This document shows positions 1 through 8,855 of a DNA stretch of 54,868 nucleotides, one piece after another. The DNA is from Cellvibrionaceae bacterium (GTDB lineage: Bacteria > Pseudomonadota > Gammaproteobacteria > Pseudomonadales > Cellvibrionaceae). Under the pieces are notes generated by a model that ran no database searches, was not told where the DNA came from, and saw only the letters and a program-made list of their open reading frames with translations. The translations under genes and the position numbers were made by a program. Where the stretch lies: positions 1-54,868 of the forward strand of contig JAGKXD010000013.1 in the NCBI GenBank assembly GCA_021151525.1, read 5' to 3'. Position 1 is the first letter of the stretch. The number at the start of each line of letters is the position of its first letter.

Positions 1-149
1 GTACCAAAGTTCTGTCATTTTTTAGGTTATGAATTAATTAAGCAGGAAGCAGATGAAAAAAGTTATTTTTATTATATTAAAAAAATATCTGCATAAAACT
101 TGCGCAGCTTGTATGGAACCAAGGATATTGAAATTTTGAGAGTGTAGAA

Positions 150-180
150 ATCAATGCCTCAACTTTCATGAGGCATTGAT
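150..180 (-). terminator. Probable hairpin terminator of the gene at 194-892
   Basis: A perfect 12-bp inverted repeat (150-161 with 169-180) and 7-nt loop lie 13 bases past the stop of the minus-strand gene. No clear T-run follows on the minus strand, so it may be a stabilising or Rho-assisted hairpin instead. The first 149 bases of the window show no gene. Confidence 0.5.
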
Positions 181-193
181 GGTAGATTCAGTA

Positions 194-892
194 TTAAACG
201 TCGTCTACCAGTATGGAGATAGCAGCAAGAGCTTCAGGGTCTTGTGCTTTAATCTTGTTAGCAATTTGGTGCTGAAAAAAGTAACGGAAGTTGTCGTTAG
301 TCTGCGCCGCGTACAAACACTCATCGCCGGGCAGTACCGGAGTGCTCACGACTTTGGTGTGATCGGTCAGCATTCCATAAATTGTTCCATCATGCAGTAA
401 GCGCCAGCTGATGACTTCTACCAACGACAAGTGTTTTTGCCCGGGAGTAGCCAGAACCGCATGAGTACCGATCATGTCTGGAACTTCCTGTACTACGTCA
501 TCGTCGTTTTCACACTCAATTTCGTAGTAATCAGCAGCCGTTTCCAGCTCTACAACCTTGTGGATGGGGGCTTCAAAGAAGACATCATCAATACCTTGGT
601 CATAATACCCCTCAAAATGACCATTTAGGGGGTCACAGAGATCGGGGCAGGGCACAATATCGTTTAACCAAGGAACCAAGCCAACAACATCTCCATTGGC
701 GCGCAAGCCCCAACAAAGGATTTTGAGGCTAAAGAGTTTTTCTGAACTGGTGTCGTTGGAGTAGAGCATCTCAAGGCCATCTAGCTCAGGAGCCAAACGT
801 ATAAAGCGCTCATCGTGTAGGGCTGAGAAAGTTTTACCGGTGAAGAAGTCCACCACATTATCCATATTGTGGGTTGAGTTCGAGGTCTTCAT
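194..892 (-). CDS. Conserved-looking acidic protein of unknown function
   Basis: This 232-residue protein has no signal peptide or transmembrane segment and I do not recognise the family. It is acidic, with Asp/Glu clusters around residues 120-140, and contains several aromatic and cysteine residues (CWGLRANG, PCPDLCDP), which suggests a folded cytosolic protein. It is transcribed alone, divergently from pdxB, and followed by a 12-bp hairpin. Length, low shadow-frame content and an isolated transcription unit support a real gene. No function can be assigned. Confidence 0.7.
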   Translation of the reverse strand: MKTSNSTHNMDNVVDFFTGKTFSALHDERFIRLAPELDGLEMLYSNDTSSEKLFSLKILCWGLRANGDVVGLVPWLNDIVPCPDLCDPLNGHFEGYYDQGIDDVFFEAPIHKVVELETAADYYEIECENDDDVVQEVPDMIGTHAVLATPGQKHLSLVEVISWRLLHDGTIYGMLTDHTKVVSTPVLPGDECLYAAQTNDNFRYFFQHQIANKIKAQDPEALAAISILVDDV

Positions 893-1056
893 AATGCCAC
901 CCCCTTAATACAAGCGGTTGGTGATAGCCTGCTGGATTTACGCTGGCTGGCGGTAAAGAGGCAGATTTCAATGCCTCTCAAAACCAAGTATATGCTAAAG
1001 ATTTGCAAGACAACACCTCAATTTGCAAAAAGACTGTAGCTTTTAAGAGACTGTTT

Positions 1057-2202
1057 ATGAAAATTCTAGCGGATGAAAACATCCCTTTAGTGAACGAATT
1101 CTTCCAATCCATTGGCGATGTTGTAACGCGTCCCGGCCGCACAATGGCGTCCGCAGATGCCTTAGCCGCGTCTGCGTTGTTAGTGCGTTCAGTTACAAAT
1201 GTTAATCAAGCCTTATTGCAATCAAGCAAGGTTAGTTTTGTGGGAACCTGTACGATAGGTGTTGATCATTTAGATCAGCAGTGGCTGCAAAATAACCATA
1301 TAGAATTTTCCAGTGCACCCGGTTGCAATGCCAACTCAGTTGTTGAATATGTTTATGCGGCGCTCTGCCACATGGATGTAAATTGGCTAGGCAAAAAATT
1401 TGGCATTATTGGTTGTGGGAACGTTGGCGGCTTGTTGTATAAGCGTTTAAAGCTGCAAGGTGTGGATTGTTATTGTTACGACCCGCTGCGCACGCCAGAA
1501 GGTAATCCAGATTTAACGACATTAGAAGAAGTTTTACGTTGTGACATCATTAGCATGCACACGCCACTCACAAAATCGGGCGAGCATCCCAGCTTTCATT
1601 TAATTAATTTACCTGAGCTGCATCAATTAAAGTCTGGCGCTGTTTTATTAAATTGCGGCCGTGGCCCTGTCATCAATAATGCTGATTTGTTGCAATTTTT
1701 AAACGAACGTAATGATGTACGTATTGTGCTTGATGTGTGGGAACCAGAGCCCGATATTTCTTTGGATTTATTGGACAAAGTTGTTTTGGGTTCGCCGCAT
1801 ATTGCGGGTTACAGTTACGACGGTAAGCTCAAAGGCACAGAGATGATTTATCAAGCCTTGTGCAAACATTTAAAGCGATCCGCTGAATTATCGATTAAAG
1901 ATTTAGTTCCTCCGCTTGCGAATAATCAATTGTATGCAGCTGCAAATCAAACGACTTGGGGGCAAGTTAAACAACTGATTGAGCAAGTCTATTCCATCGC
2001 AGAAGACGACCAGCGCTTGCGCGCTCTAGCGCAGCGAGCGCGTAAAGGCGAAGAGAATTTTGGTATTGGTTTTGATAGTTTACGTAAACATTACCCCACT
2101 CGCCGCGAATTCCACAATTATCAAGTTGTGGGGGCCGATAATAAAACGGCAGAATGGCTGCGCGTTTTAGGTTTTGGTGTAACAAGTCCTGCAAATGAAT
2201 AA
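1057..2202 (+). CDS. pdxB: Erythronate-4-phosphate dehydrogenase PdxB
   Basis: It oxidises 4-phospho-D-erythronate to 2-oxo-3-hydroxy-4-phosphobutanoate, the second step of DXP-dependent pyridoxal phosphate synthesis, in the cytosol. The protein has the D-2-hydroxyacid dehydrogenase layout: an N-terminal catalytic half opening with MKILADENIP, a Rossmann motif GIIGCGNVGG, the arginine-bearing NCGRGPVI segment, a DVWEPEP glutamate motif and the catalytic histidine in GSPHIAGYS. A PdxB-type C-terminal dimerisation domain follows. I start at ATG 1057, which gives 381 residues (E. coli about 378) and the conserved N-terminus; the frame is open 18 codons further upstream. The stop overlaps the next gene by 8 bases, so the genes are translationally coupled. 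Confidence 0.95.
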   Translation: MKILADENIPLVNEFFQSIGDVVTRPGRTMASADALAASALLVRSVTNVNQALLQSSKVSFVGTCTIGVDHLDQQWLQNNHIEFSSAPGCNANSVVEYVYAALCHMDVNWLGKKFGIIGCGNVGGLLYKRLKLQGVDCYCYDPLRTPEGNPDLTTLEEVLRCDIISMHTPLTKSGEHPSFHLINLPELHQLKSGAVLLNCGRGPVINNADLLQFLNERNDVRIVLDVWEPEPDISLDLLDKVVLGSPHIAGYSYDGKLKGTEMIYQALCKHLKRSAELSIKDLVPPLANNQLYAAANQTTWGQVKQLIEQVYSIAEDDQRLRALAQRARKGEENFGIGFDSLRKHYPTRREFHNYQVVGADNKTAEWLRVLGFGVTSPANE

Positions 2203-3358
2203 ATGTAAACTCGGTTTAATTGTTAATCCTTATGCCGGCATAGGTGGCAGCGTAGGGTTAAAAGGTAGCGATGGCGATGAGATTCGTGCTGAAGCCTTTG
2301 CTCGCGGAGCAGAAGAGCGTGCACAAGCTAGAATGCAGCGCTGCCTTTCTATGCTAAAAGATTTTTCAACTGAGATTGATGTTTATTGTTTTGCTGGCGA
2401 TATGGGTGAAAACTCAGCGCGAGCTGCAAATTTAAATGTTCATATTGTTGGCCAAGCTTCGTCAGAACCATCCAGCGCGCAAGATACTATTGTTGCAGCA
2501 GAGGCTTTGCTAAAAGCGTCTGTCGATATTATCTTGTTTGCTGGCGGCGATGGCACTGCACGCAATATTGCGGATGCACTGCAAAATTTGAATGCTACTG
2601 AGCAAGTCGTCTTGGGTGTACCTTCCGGTGTAAAAATGCATTCTGGTGTCTACGCCATTACACCTGAAGCCGCCGGTGAAATTTTATTGTGCCTGCTGAA
2701 AAAACAGTTGGTGAATATACAGGCGTGTGATGTACGGGATATCGATGAGGTAGCTTTTCGCGAAGGTAAAGTAAAAGCCCGCTTTTATGCTTCTATGTTC
2801 GCGCCTGTGCTACCACAATTTTTACAGCAGGTTAAAAATAGTGGTGCTGCGCAAGATGAATTGGTTAAGCTCGATATCGCCAACTATCTCATCGACAATA
2901 TTTCGAATGAAACTCTTTATATTGTTGGGCCCGGCTCTACCACTAAAGTATTTTTAGAACAGTTAGGTGTTGAGGGCAGTTTGTTGGGGGTTGATGTTAT
3001 TTTAAATCGCGAACTTATTGCCGCCGATGTTACTGCGCTGCAATTACAGTCGATGATTAAAGATCACGTTGGCGATGTTAAATTAATTATTACTGCAATT
3101 GGTGGGCAAGGGCACATCATTGGTCGTGGCAACCAGCAGCTGACTCCAACAGTATTGCGTTCTATAAGTCGTCACCATATTCAGGTAATAGCCACCAAAG
3201 AAAAAATCCTTTCGCTCTGTAATCGCCCTTTGTTGGTTGATTCTAATGATCCTGAGTTGGATAAGGCGTTTTCTGGTTATCAATCTGTCTTGGTTGGGTA
3301 CGATGAATTTGTGTTGTATCCCATAGGAATATCTGAAGAGCCTTCGAAAAAGCTATGA
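2195..3358 (+). CDS. ATP-NAD kinase family protein (COG3199-like)
   Basis: A 387-residue cytosolic protein of the NAD-kinase/diacylglycerol-kinase fold superfamily. It starts with a GLIVNPYAGIGG nucleotide-binding strand-loop and carries the family signature GGDGTARNIADAL near residue 117, followed by GVPSGVKMHSGVYA. Family members phosphorylate NAD or a related small molecule; the substrate cannot be read from sequence. It overlaps pdxB by 8 bases at its start and overlaps the methyltransferase gene as ATGA at its end, so the three genes form one operon. It is longer than canonical NadK (about 290 residues), which argues against it being the main NAD kinase. Confidence 0.85.
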   Translation: MNKCKLGLIVNPYAGIGGSVGLKGSDGDEIRAEAFARGAEERAQARMQRCLSMLKDFSTEIDVYCFAGDMGENSARAANLNVHIVGQASSEPSSAQDTIVAAEALLKASVDIILFAGGDGTARNIADALQNLNATEQVVLGVPSGVKMHSGVYAITPEAAGEILLCLLKKQLVNIQACDVRDIDEVAFREGKVKARFYASMFAPVLPQFLQQVKNSGAAQDELVKLDIANYLIDNISNETLYIVGPGSTTKVFLEQLGVEGSLLGVDVILNRELIAADVTALQLQSMIKDHVGDVKLIITAIGGQGHIIGRGNQQLTPTVLRSISRHHIQVIATKEKILSLCNRPLLVDSNDPELDKAFSGYQSVLVGYDEFVLYPIGISEEPSKKL

Positions 3359-4284
3359 AGCTATTGTTCGATAAAATAGATGCGCTAAAACAAAAGCTAT
3401 CAGCGCAACAGCAAGTGGATAGCTACCGACTTTTACACGGGCGAGGGCGTTGTTTTGAAAGCTTGGAATTCGTTAATGTGGATTTTTTTCAGCCTGTGTT
3501 GTTGGTAGTTTTTTATAAAGAACCGCCTGTTGACTGGTTGAGGCAATTGACTGCTTACTTGAGTGATAAGCTGTCAGAGCAATTATCTTGTGTTTTAGTT
3601 CAGCGCCGTTATATGGTTAATGCTCCGTCAGAAATCGTTTTAGGGGCTATGCCAGAGAAAGTATTTGCTCGTCGCGGTGAGTTGTTATTTAACTTGCATC
3701 TTAATGCGCAGCAAAATTCTGGTTATTTTTTGGATATAGAATCAGGCAGGCAATGGGTTGAGCATAATGTACGCGATAAACGCGTATTAAATTTGTTTGC
3801 TTATACCTGCGCATTTTCAGTGGTAGCTGTTGCTGCAGGTGCACAAAAAGTAGTGAACGTGGATATGAGCAGCCCCGCATTAAATTTAGGGCGAGCAAAT
3901 CATCAGTTGAATAGCTTACCAAAAGAAAAAACGGAATATGTTGCGGAGAATATTCTGAAGTCATGGAGCCGCGTTAAAAAGCCGGGGCCCTATGATGTGG
4001 TGATTATAGATCCACCGTCATATCAAAAAGGTAGCTTTATTGCAGAAAAAGATTATGCAAAAGTAATTCGCCGCTTGCCGGAGTTAATGCCGAATGGTGG
4101 AATGGTGTTGGCGTGCTTGAATGCACCAGAGCTAAGCGATGGCTTTTTAAGGCAGCAATTTGATGAGCAATTACCAATGGCGGAATTTATTGAGCGTTTA
4201 GCAGCTCATGCAGACTTTCCAGATATAAATCCAGAGCAACAATTAAAACTCCTTGTTTATAAAATACCTGCTTCTCTTGTTTGA
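3355..4284 (+). CDS. Class I SAM-dependent methyltransferase, RlmI/RlmK-like
   Basis: This 309-residue protein resembles the catalytic part of COG1092 rRNA m5C methyltransferases. Its SAM-binding motif I is VLNLFAYTCAFSVVAVAAGA, followed by the acidic VVNVDMS strand. The motif IV-type DPPSYQKGSF is characteristic of RlmI-type and related enzymes. A substrate-binding N-terminal region occupies about residues 1-125. The likely target is a base in rRNA or another nucleic acid, inferred from family only. It is the last gene of the pdxB operon (ATGA overlap with the previous gene) and is followed by a bidirectional terminator. Confidence 0.85.
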   Translation: MKLLFDKIDALKQKLSAQQQVDSYRLLHGRGRCFESLEFVNVDFFQPVLLVVFYKEPPVDWLRQLTAYLSDKLSEQLSCVLVQRRYMVNAPSEIVLGAMPEKVFARRGELLFNLHLNAQQNSGYFLDIESGRQWVEHNVRDKRVLNLFAYTCAFSVVAVAAGAQKVVNVDMSSPALNLGRANHQLNSLPKEKTEYVAENILKSWSRVKKPGPYDVVIIDPPSYQKGSFIAEKDYAKVIRRLPELMPNGGMVLACLNAPELSDGFLRQQFDEQLPMAEFIERLAAHADFPDINPEQQLKLLVYKIPASLV

Positions 4285-4298
4285 GTATAGATAACTCA

Positions 4299-4336
4299 AA
4301 AAAACAAAGCCCGCATGTGCGGGCTTTGTTTTTTTA
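4299..4336. terminator. Bidirectional intrinsic terminator between the methyltransferase gene and alaA
   Basis: A GC-rich hairpin (AAAGCCCGC / GCGGGCTTT) is flanked by an A-run on one side and a T-run on the other. It can stop the convergent transcripts from both sides. Confidence 0.9.
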
Positions 4337-4340
4337 GTGC

Positions 4341-5555
4341 TTACTGCGAATAGCGTGATAGGAATTCACCGAAGCGATGAATCGCTTTGGTTAAATCATC
4401 CTCACGTGGTAGGAACACAATACGGAAGTGATCTTTATTTGGCCAGTTAAACGCTGTGCCTTGCACCAACAGAATTTTTTCCTGAATTAAAAAGTCCAGC
4501 ACCATTTGCTGATCGTCTTTAATTTTGTACATGTCCAAATCAAGTTTGGGGAACAGGTACAAAGCGCCTTTAGGTTTTACGCAAGAGACTCCAGGAACGG
4601 CAGCCAGTGCTTTCATTGCTGCATCGCGCTGGTCGCGCAGACGTCCACCGGGAATAATTAATTCGTTAATACTTTGGTAGCCACCAAGCGCGGTTTGAAC
4701 AGCATACATCGCGGGTACGTTTGCGCAGAGGCGCATTGATGAAAGCATTTCCAAACCTTCAATGTAGCCTTTGGCGCGGTGTTTGGTTCCGCTGATAACC
4801 ATCCAGCCAGAACGGAAACCTGCCAAACGGTAAGCTTTGGATAAGCCGTTGAAGCTCACGCACAAAACATCGTGAGCAAGTCGTCCCATGGGAATAAATT
4901 CAGCATCGTCATACAGAATTTTGCTGTAGATTTCGTCGGCAAAAATAATCAGGTTGTGTTCGCGAGCTAATTGCACAATTTGCTCGAGCACATCTTGGCT
5001 GTACACCGAGCCTGTGGGGTTGTTTGGGTTGATAACGACAATGCCGCGAGTTTTGTCGGTGATTTTGCTTTTGATGTCTGCAATATCTGGGAACCAGTCC
5101 GATTGCTCATCGCACAAATAGTGGCGAGCTTTGCCGCCTGCAAGATTTACCGCAGCGGTCCAAAGTGGATAATCCGGTGCGGGCACCAGAATTTCATCGC
5201 CATTGTTAAGGAGCGCTTGCATGGCCATAACGATAAGTTCGCTGGCACCGTTACCAAGAAAAATATCTTCAATTTCAACGTTTGGAATCTGCAGGCGTTG
5301 GCATTCTTGCATGATCGCTTTACGTGCCACAAACAAACCACGAGAGGCGGTATAGCCTTCGGCATTGGGGAGGTTGTAAATAACGTCCTGAATAATTTCG
5401 TCGGGTGCGGCAAAGCCAAATGGGGCAGGGTTGCCAATATTCAGCTTAAGAATACGGTGGCCTTCTTCTTCAAGGCGGTAGGCGTGTTCAAGTACGGGGC
5501 CACGAATATCGTAACAAACACCGTTTAACTTGTCGGATTTCTTAATGGTACTCAT
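4341..5555 (-). CDS. alaA: Alanine-synthesising aminotransferase AlaA
   Basis: A cytosolic fold-type I PLP aminotransferase of 404 residues; E. coli AlaA has 405. It transfers amino groups between glutamate and pyruvate to make alanine. The family-specific N-terminus (KLNGVCYDIRGPV) is present, with GNGASELI at about 101-108, NPNNPTG at 176-182, the PLP-phenol ring aspartate in FADEIY near 205-210, and the Schiff-base lysine K240 in FNGLSKAYRLAGFRSGW. It stands alone, divergent from msrB, with a terminator shared with the convergent upstream operon. Confidence 0.95.
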   Translation of the reverse strand: MSTIKKSDKLNGVCYDIRGPVLEHAYRLEEEGHRILKLNIGNPAPFGFAAPDEIIQDVIYNLPNAEGYTASRGLFVARKAIMQECQRLQIPNVEIEDIFLGNGASELIVMAMQALLNNGDEILVPAPDYPLWTAAVNLAGGKARHYLCDEQSDWFPDIADIKSKITDKTRGIVVINPNNPTGSVYSQDVLEQIVQLAREHNLIIFADEIYSKILYDDAEFIPMGRLAHDVLCVSFNGLSKAYRLAGFRSGWMVISGTKHRAKGYIEGLEMLSSMRLCANVPAMYAVQTALGGYQSINELIIPGGRLRDQRDAAMKALAAVPGVSCVKPKGALYLFPKLDLDMYKIKDDQQMVLDFLIQEKILLVQGTAFNWPNKDHFRIVFLPREDDLTKAIHRFGEFLSRYSQ

Positions 5556-5649
5556 TTGCAGTAATATGCCTTAAGTGTGGTAACGAAATTTGAATTGCAA
5601 GCCGTGAATAATCGGTGTTTGCACTTAGTTGTGTCAAGGAGAAATGCTC

Positions 5650-6045
5650 ATGTCTGAATCACAATTTAACGATGACTCTTACTGGTTGGAGAAATTAACT
5701 CCAGAGCAGTATCGTATCTGTCGCCAAAAGGGTACGGAGCGTCCTTTTACCGGTGAATATTGGAATGAGTTTGGCGATGGAACTTATCTCTGCCGTGGTT
5801 GCGCAGAGCCGCTATTTGAGTCGAATACTAAATTTGATGCGGGTTGTGGTTGGCCAAGTTTTTATCAGCCTGCAAACAAGGGCGTGATTAAAGAGGTTTA
5901 TGACAGTAGTCATGGTATGCATCGTACTGAAGTGGTGTGCAAAAAATGTGGCTGTCATCTTGGGCATGTATTCACCGATGGCCCTGCGCCGACAGGATTA
6001 CGTTACTGCATTAACTCTGCGTCGATCAGTTTGGAGAAAAAATAA
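5650..6045 (+). CDS. msrB: Peptide-methionine (R)-S-oxide reductase MsrB
   Basis: It reduces methionine-R-sulfoxide in proteins, a cytosolic repair function. The 131-residue product is a complete MsrB domain. Structural zinc ligands are C48 and C51 (CRGC) and C97 and C100 (CKKC). The catalytic cysteine is C120 in RYCINSAS, and the conserved GCGWPSF and HLGHVF motifs are present. I chose ATG 5650 because AAGGAG at 5636-5641 lies 8 bases upstream; the frame also permits a start at 5629. Monocistronic, divergent from alaA. Confidence 0.95.
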   Translation: MSESQFNDDSYWLEKLTPEQYRICRQKGTERPFTGEYWNEFGDGTYLCRGCAEPLFESNTKFDAGCGWPSFYQPANKGVIKEVYDSSHGMHRTEVVCKKCGCHLGHVFTDGPAPTGLRYCINSASISLEKK

Positions 6046-6065
6046 GCAGGCTTGGTTGTTGGGTT

Positions 6066-6842
6066 TTAATCGTAAATTTGTTTTTTCTTCCACGCATCGC
6101 TATCTTGCTGCGTAAATTTATCCCACTGATTTCCGGCGGGGTCATTGGATGTGGCGGCAGTTGCTGACGTATCTCCCGTCAATTGTGCTTTTTCTTCTAG
6201 CTTATTAGTTATGTCGTCAAGTTGCGCAATTTGTTTGTCGTAGACTCGCGTTGCATTTTCAGCAATAAGCAATTTCTTCGCGAGCGAAAAGTAGTGAATG
6301 GCCAAGCGCAGCTTTCCTGCTTGTTGCGCCAGCTTTGCATGATATATGTAGGCATCTACAGCCATTTGAAGGCTTAATCGTTTGACTTGATCTGTATAAG
6401 CACCTAGCTGAACCTTGTTAATAATTTTTAACGCTTCCTGCTGTGCTAAAAAGTGCTGCAGCTCTTGCAGGTGTTGGCGGATTTCCTTCATTGCTTGCGG
6501 GTTATCTACACGTGGGCGCTGGGCTGTATTGTTTTTAGGTAGGGCACCTAGTTGATTCGTATAGAGTGTTATGTCGTCAAGATGGCGCGGCTCTTTGGGT
6601 TCGATCTTACTCAACTGCTCGCATGCATCAATTAATGCGCGGTAAATTAAGCTTAAGAGTTCTCCCGTTAAAAAGTTTGCCGGAAAGCCATTGATTAAAT
6701 GTATAAGGTTGCGTTGCTTGGTTTTTAGCGTCATCAAAATACGCTGTTTCTGTATGCGCTTTTTCTCAATAGATTGACTAATAAACGCATAGCAGGCCAA
6801 CGCACTGAGTAAAACAACAATTGCAGCAAGAAAAAAAGGCAT
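6066..6842 (-). CDS. Single-pass membrane-anchored helical protein, unknown function
   Basis: 258 residues. One N-terminal transmembrane segment (about residues 3-23) is followed by a long, charged, mostly helical region. A TPR-like stretch appears near 165-195 (AKLAQQAGKLRLAIHYFSLAKKLL) and a polar low-complexity tail ends the protein. Its topology suggests a cytoplasmic helical domain tethered to the inner membrane. I do not recognise the family. It converges on msrB and ends only about 20 bases past the msrB stop. Confidence 0.7.
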   Translation of the reverse strand: MPFFLAAIVVLLSALACYAFISQSIEKKRIQKQRILMTLKTKQRNLIHLINGFPANFLTGELLSLIYRALIDACEQLSKIEPKEPRHLDDITLYTNQLGALPKNNTAQRPRVDNPQAMKEIRQHLQELQHFLAQQEALKIINKVQLGAYTDQVKRLSLQMAVDAYIYHAKLAQQAGKLRLAIHYFSLAKKLLIAENATRVYDKQIAQLDDITNKLEEKAQLTGDTSATAATSNDPAGNQWDKFTQQDSDAWKKKQIYD

Positions 6843-6974
6843 AAATATGCTTCTAAGATAATTACCTGTGGCAAGTATAGCACCGTTAAATAGCCAAATA
6901 GATTATGTAATGTGCGATCTTGCTTCGCGTGCTAAGTGCTTGTTTCCAAAGTTATAAAATTAAAGATAAAAGTG

Positions 6975-7003
6975 TTGACAGAGTAGGGCATGCTCCTTAG
7001 AAT
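6975..7003 (+). promoter_or_regulatory. Sigma-70 promoter of the duplicated tRNA-Glu/Gly operon
   Basis: TTGACA at 6975-6980 and TAGAAT at 6998-7003 are separated by 17 bases, followed by a GC-rich discriminator (GCGCCCC). A GC-rich discriminator is typical of stringently controlled stable-RNA promoters. The same TAGAATGCGC block recurs upstream of tRNA-Arg at 14568. Confidence 0.85.
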
Positions 7004-7055
7004 GCGCCCCACTTCTGCAGACGACGTCACAAACGTTCAAGCAGAAGGATTCTGG

Positions 7056-7131
7056 GTCCCCATCGTCTAGTGGCCTAGGACACTGCCCTTTCACGGCGGT
7101 AACAGGGGTTCGACTCCCCTTGGGGATGCCA
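7056..7131 (+). tRNA. tRNA-Glu (TTC), copy 1
   Basis: A complete 76-nt cloverleaf with encoded CCA and anticodon TTC in the loop CCTTTCACGG. The acceptor pairs GTCCCCA with TGGGGAT, leaving a G-U pair at 1-72. Confidence 0.95.
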
Positions 7132-7134
7132 ATT

Positions 7135-7210
<76 letters not shown>

Positions 7211-7267
7211 ATTTTTGTTGTATGAAGTGTTGTAATCGCTCTGTTTACCAAGGCAGAGTTCCAGATT

Positions 7268-7343
7268 GTCCCCTTCGTCTAGTGGCCTAGGACACTGCCC
7301 TTTCACGGCGGTAACAGGGGTTCGAACCCCCTAGGGGACGCCA
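7268..7343 (+). tRNA. tRNA-Glu (TTC), copy 2
   Basis: Second tRNA-Glu of 76 nt with CCA. It differs from copy 1 mainly in the acceptor stem (GTCCCCT/AGGGGAC), where the changes keep pairing. Confidence 0.95.
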
Positions 7344-7348
7344 TTTAA

Positions 7349-7424
<76 letters not shown>

Positions 7425-7463
7425 ATTTTCTTCAGTAAAATCCAATCTTCCTTGATATTTTTC

Positions 7464-7868
7464 TTAATGTAGCCCCATGCTGCTTAGGCGAGCACTCTCG
7501 TACGAAAAAGGTTGGTTTGTCTCTTTTGCGTTGTGACGCAACTCATCTAACTCCTGAAAGATTCGAATTTCTTCATCAGGCATGTAGTGCAGGCAGTCGC
7601 CGCCAAAAAACCATAAAAGATCCCTTGGTACGAGCGGCATAAGGTGAGGATAGGCTGCTACAATTTTGCAGAATAGCTGCTGCCCTTGCATTAAGAGATC
7701 TGTGCCCCCACTATTGGGAAGTTCGCTTAACTCAAGCATAAAGTCTCGGTCATCCTGATCACAGTCTTCAAGGTAAAAGGGCGGCTGCTCTTTTATGTGA
7801 TTTACAAAAGTGCTTAAAAGGCGCATGTGAAAATCAAAATACGCCTTATCGTAATCATCATTTATCAT
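7464..7868 (-). CDS. Small conserved protein, possibly PA2817-like
   Basis: 134 residues, acidic, with no signal or membrane segment. Recognisable blocks are HIKEQPPFYLEDCDQDDRDF, PLVPRDLLWFFGGDCLHYMPDEE and a SYESAR tail. I tentatively relate it to the uncharacterised PA2817 family of Pseudomonas from remembered similarity, which needs a search. It is divergent from the ABC exporter genes. No function is known to me. Confidence 0.7.
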   Translation of the reverse strand: MINDDYDKAYFDFHMRLLSTFVNHIKEQPPFYLEDCDQDDRDFMLELSELPNSGGTDLLMQGQQLFCKIVAAYPHLMPLVPRDLLWFFGGDCLHYMPDEEIRIFQELDELRHNAKETNQPFSYESARLSSMGLH

Positions 7869-7915
7869 GGTTACTTCATCTCGTTTGCTATTTAATTTAC
7901 TGAAGAAGAGGCGCT

Positions 7916-8854
7916 ATGTCGGCAGCACTTTCAATTCGTAATCTCACCAAGATTTACAACAATAAGTTTGAAGCCCTGAAGGGGATTTCTCTCGATGTGA
8001 TGCCGGGTGATTTTTTTGCGGTCTTGGGCCCCAATGGCGCAGGCAAGTCTACCACAATCGGGATTATTAGTTCTCTGGTGCGTAAAACGACGGGCAGCGT
8101 GGAAATCTTTGGTGTTAATATCGATACAGATTTTTCGCAAGCTAAAAAGTTTTTGGGTGTTGTTCCTCAAGAATTTAATTTTAATTTGTTTGAAAAAGTA
8201 GAAGATATTGTATTGCAGCAAGCGGGTTACTATGGGTTACCACGCGATTACGCAAAAAGCCAAACTGAAAAATATTTAAAGAAATTGAACTTGTGGGATA
8301 AGCGAGGCTCACCCGCGAGAATGCTGTCCGGCGGCATGAAGCGCCGCTTGATGATAGCGAGAGCTTTGGTGCATGAGCCTAAGTTGCTTATTCTTGATGA
8401 GCCAACAGCCGGCGTTGACATTGAGTTGCGTCGTTCTATGTGGGATTTCTTGCGCGAGATCAATGAGGCAGGAACAACGATAATTTTAACAACCCATTAC
8501 CTAGAAGAGGCGGAAAGTCTGTGTCGCAATGTTGCGATTATTGATAAAGGATTGTTGATTAAAAATACCAGCGTCAAAAATTTACTGCAGGGGCTAAATA
8601 AGGAAATATTTATATTCGATACCGCAACGGATTTGCCTGAGCAATTCTCTATTCAGGGGTTTGATCTTGAAAAAATTGATAATCACTCATTTGAAGTTCA
8701 AATTGAAAAAGGCCAAACGTTGAATCAAGTATTTTTGGTGCTTAGTGAGCAGCAAATTTCTATTGTTAGTATGCGTAATAAGGCTAATCGTTTGGAAGAA
8801 ATGTTTGTATCCATGATTGCTCAATCGACAAATACCAAAAGCGAGGCGCAATAA
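7916..8854 (+). CDS. ABC exporter ATPase, YadG-like
   Basis: The 312-residue ATP-binding subunit of an ABC-2 type exporter. Walker A GPNGAGKST is at about 38-46. The signature LSGGMKRRL is followed by Walker B LLILDEPTAGVD and an H-loop TTHYLEEAE. A short C-terminal extension of about 80 residues is typical of COG1131 ATPases. AAGAGG lies just upstream of the ATG. The permease gene begins 1 base after its stop, so the two form a transporter as in E. coli yadGH. The substrate is unknown. Confidence 0.9.
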   Translation: MSAALSIRNLTKIYNNKFEALKGISLDVMPGDFFAVLGPNGAGKSTTIGIISSLVRKTTGSVEIFGVNIDTDFSQAKKFLGVVPQEFNFNLFEKVEDIVLQQAGYYGLPRDYAKSQTEKYLKKLNLWDKRGSPARMLSGGMKRRLMIARALVHEPKLLILDEPTAGVDIELRRSMWDFLREINEAGTTIILTTHYLEEAESLCRNVAIIDKGLLIKNTSVKNLLQGLNKEIFIFDTATDLPEQFSIQGFDLEKIDNHSFEVQIEKGQTLNQVFLVLSEQQISIVSMRNKANRLEEMFVSMIAQSTNTKSEAQ

Positions 8855-8855
8855 G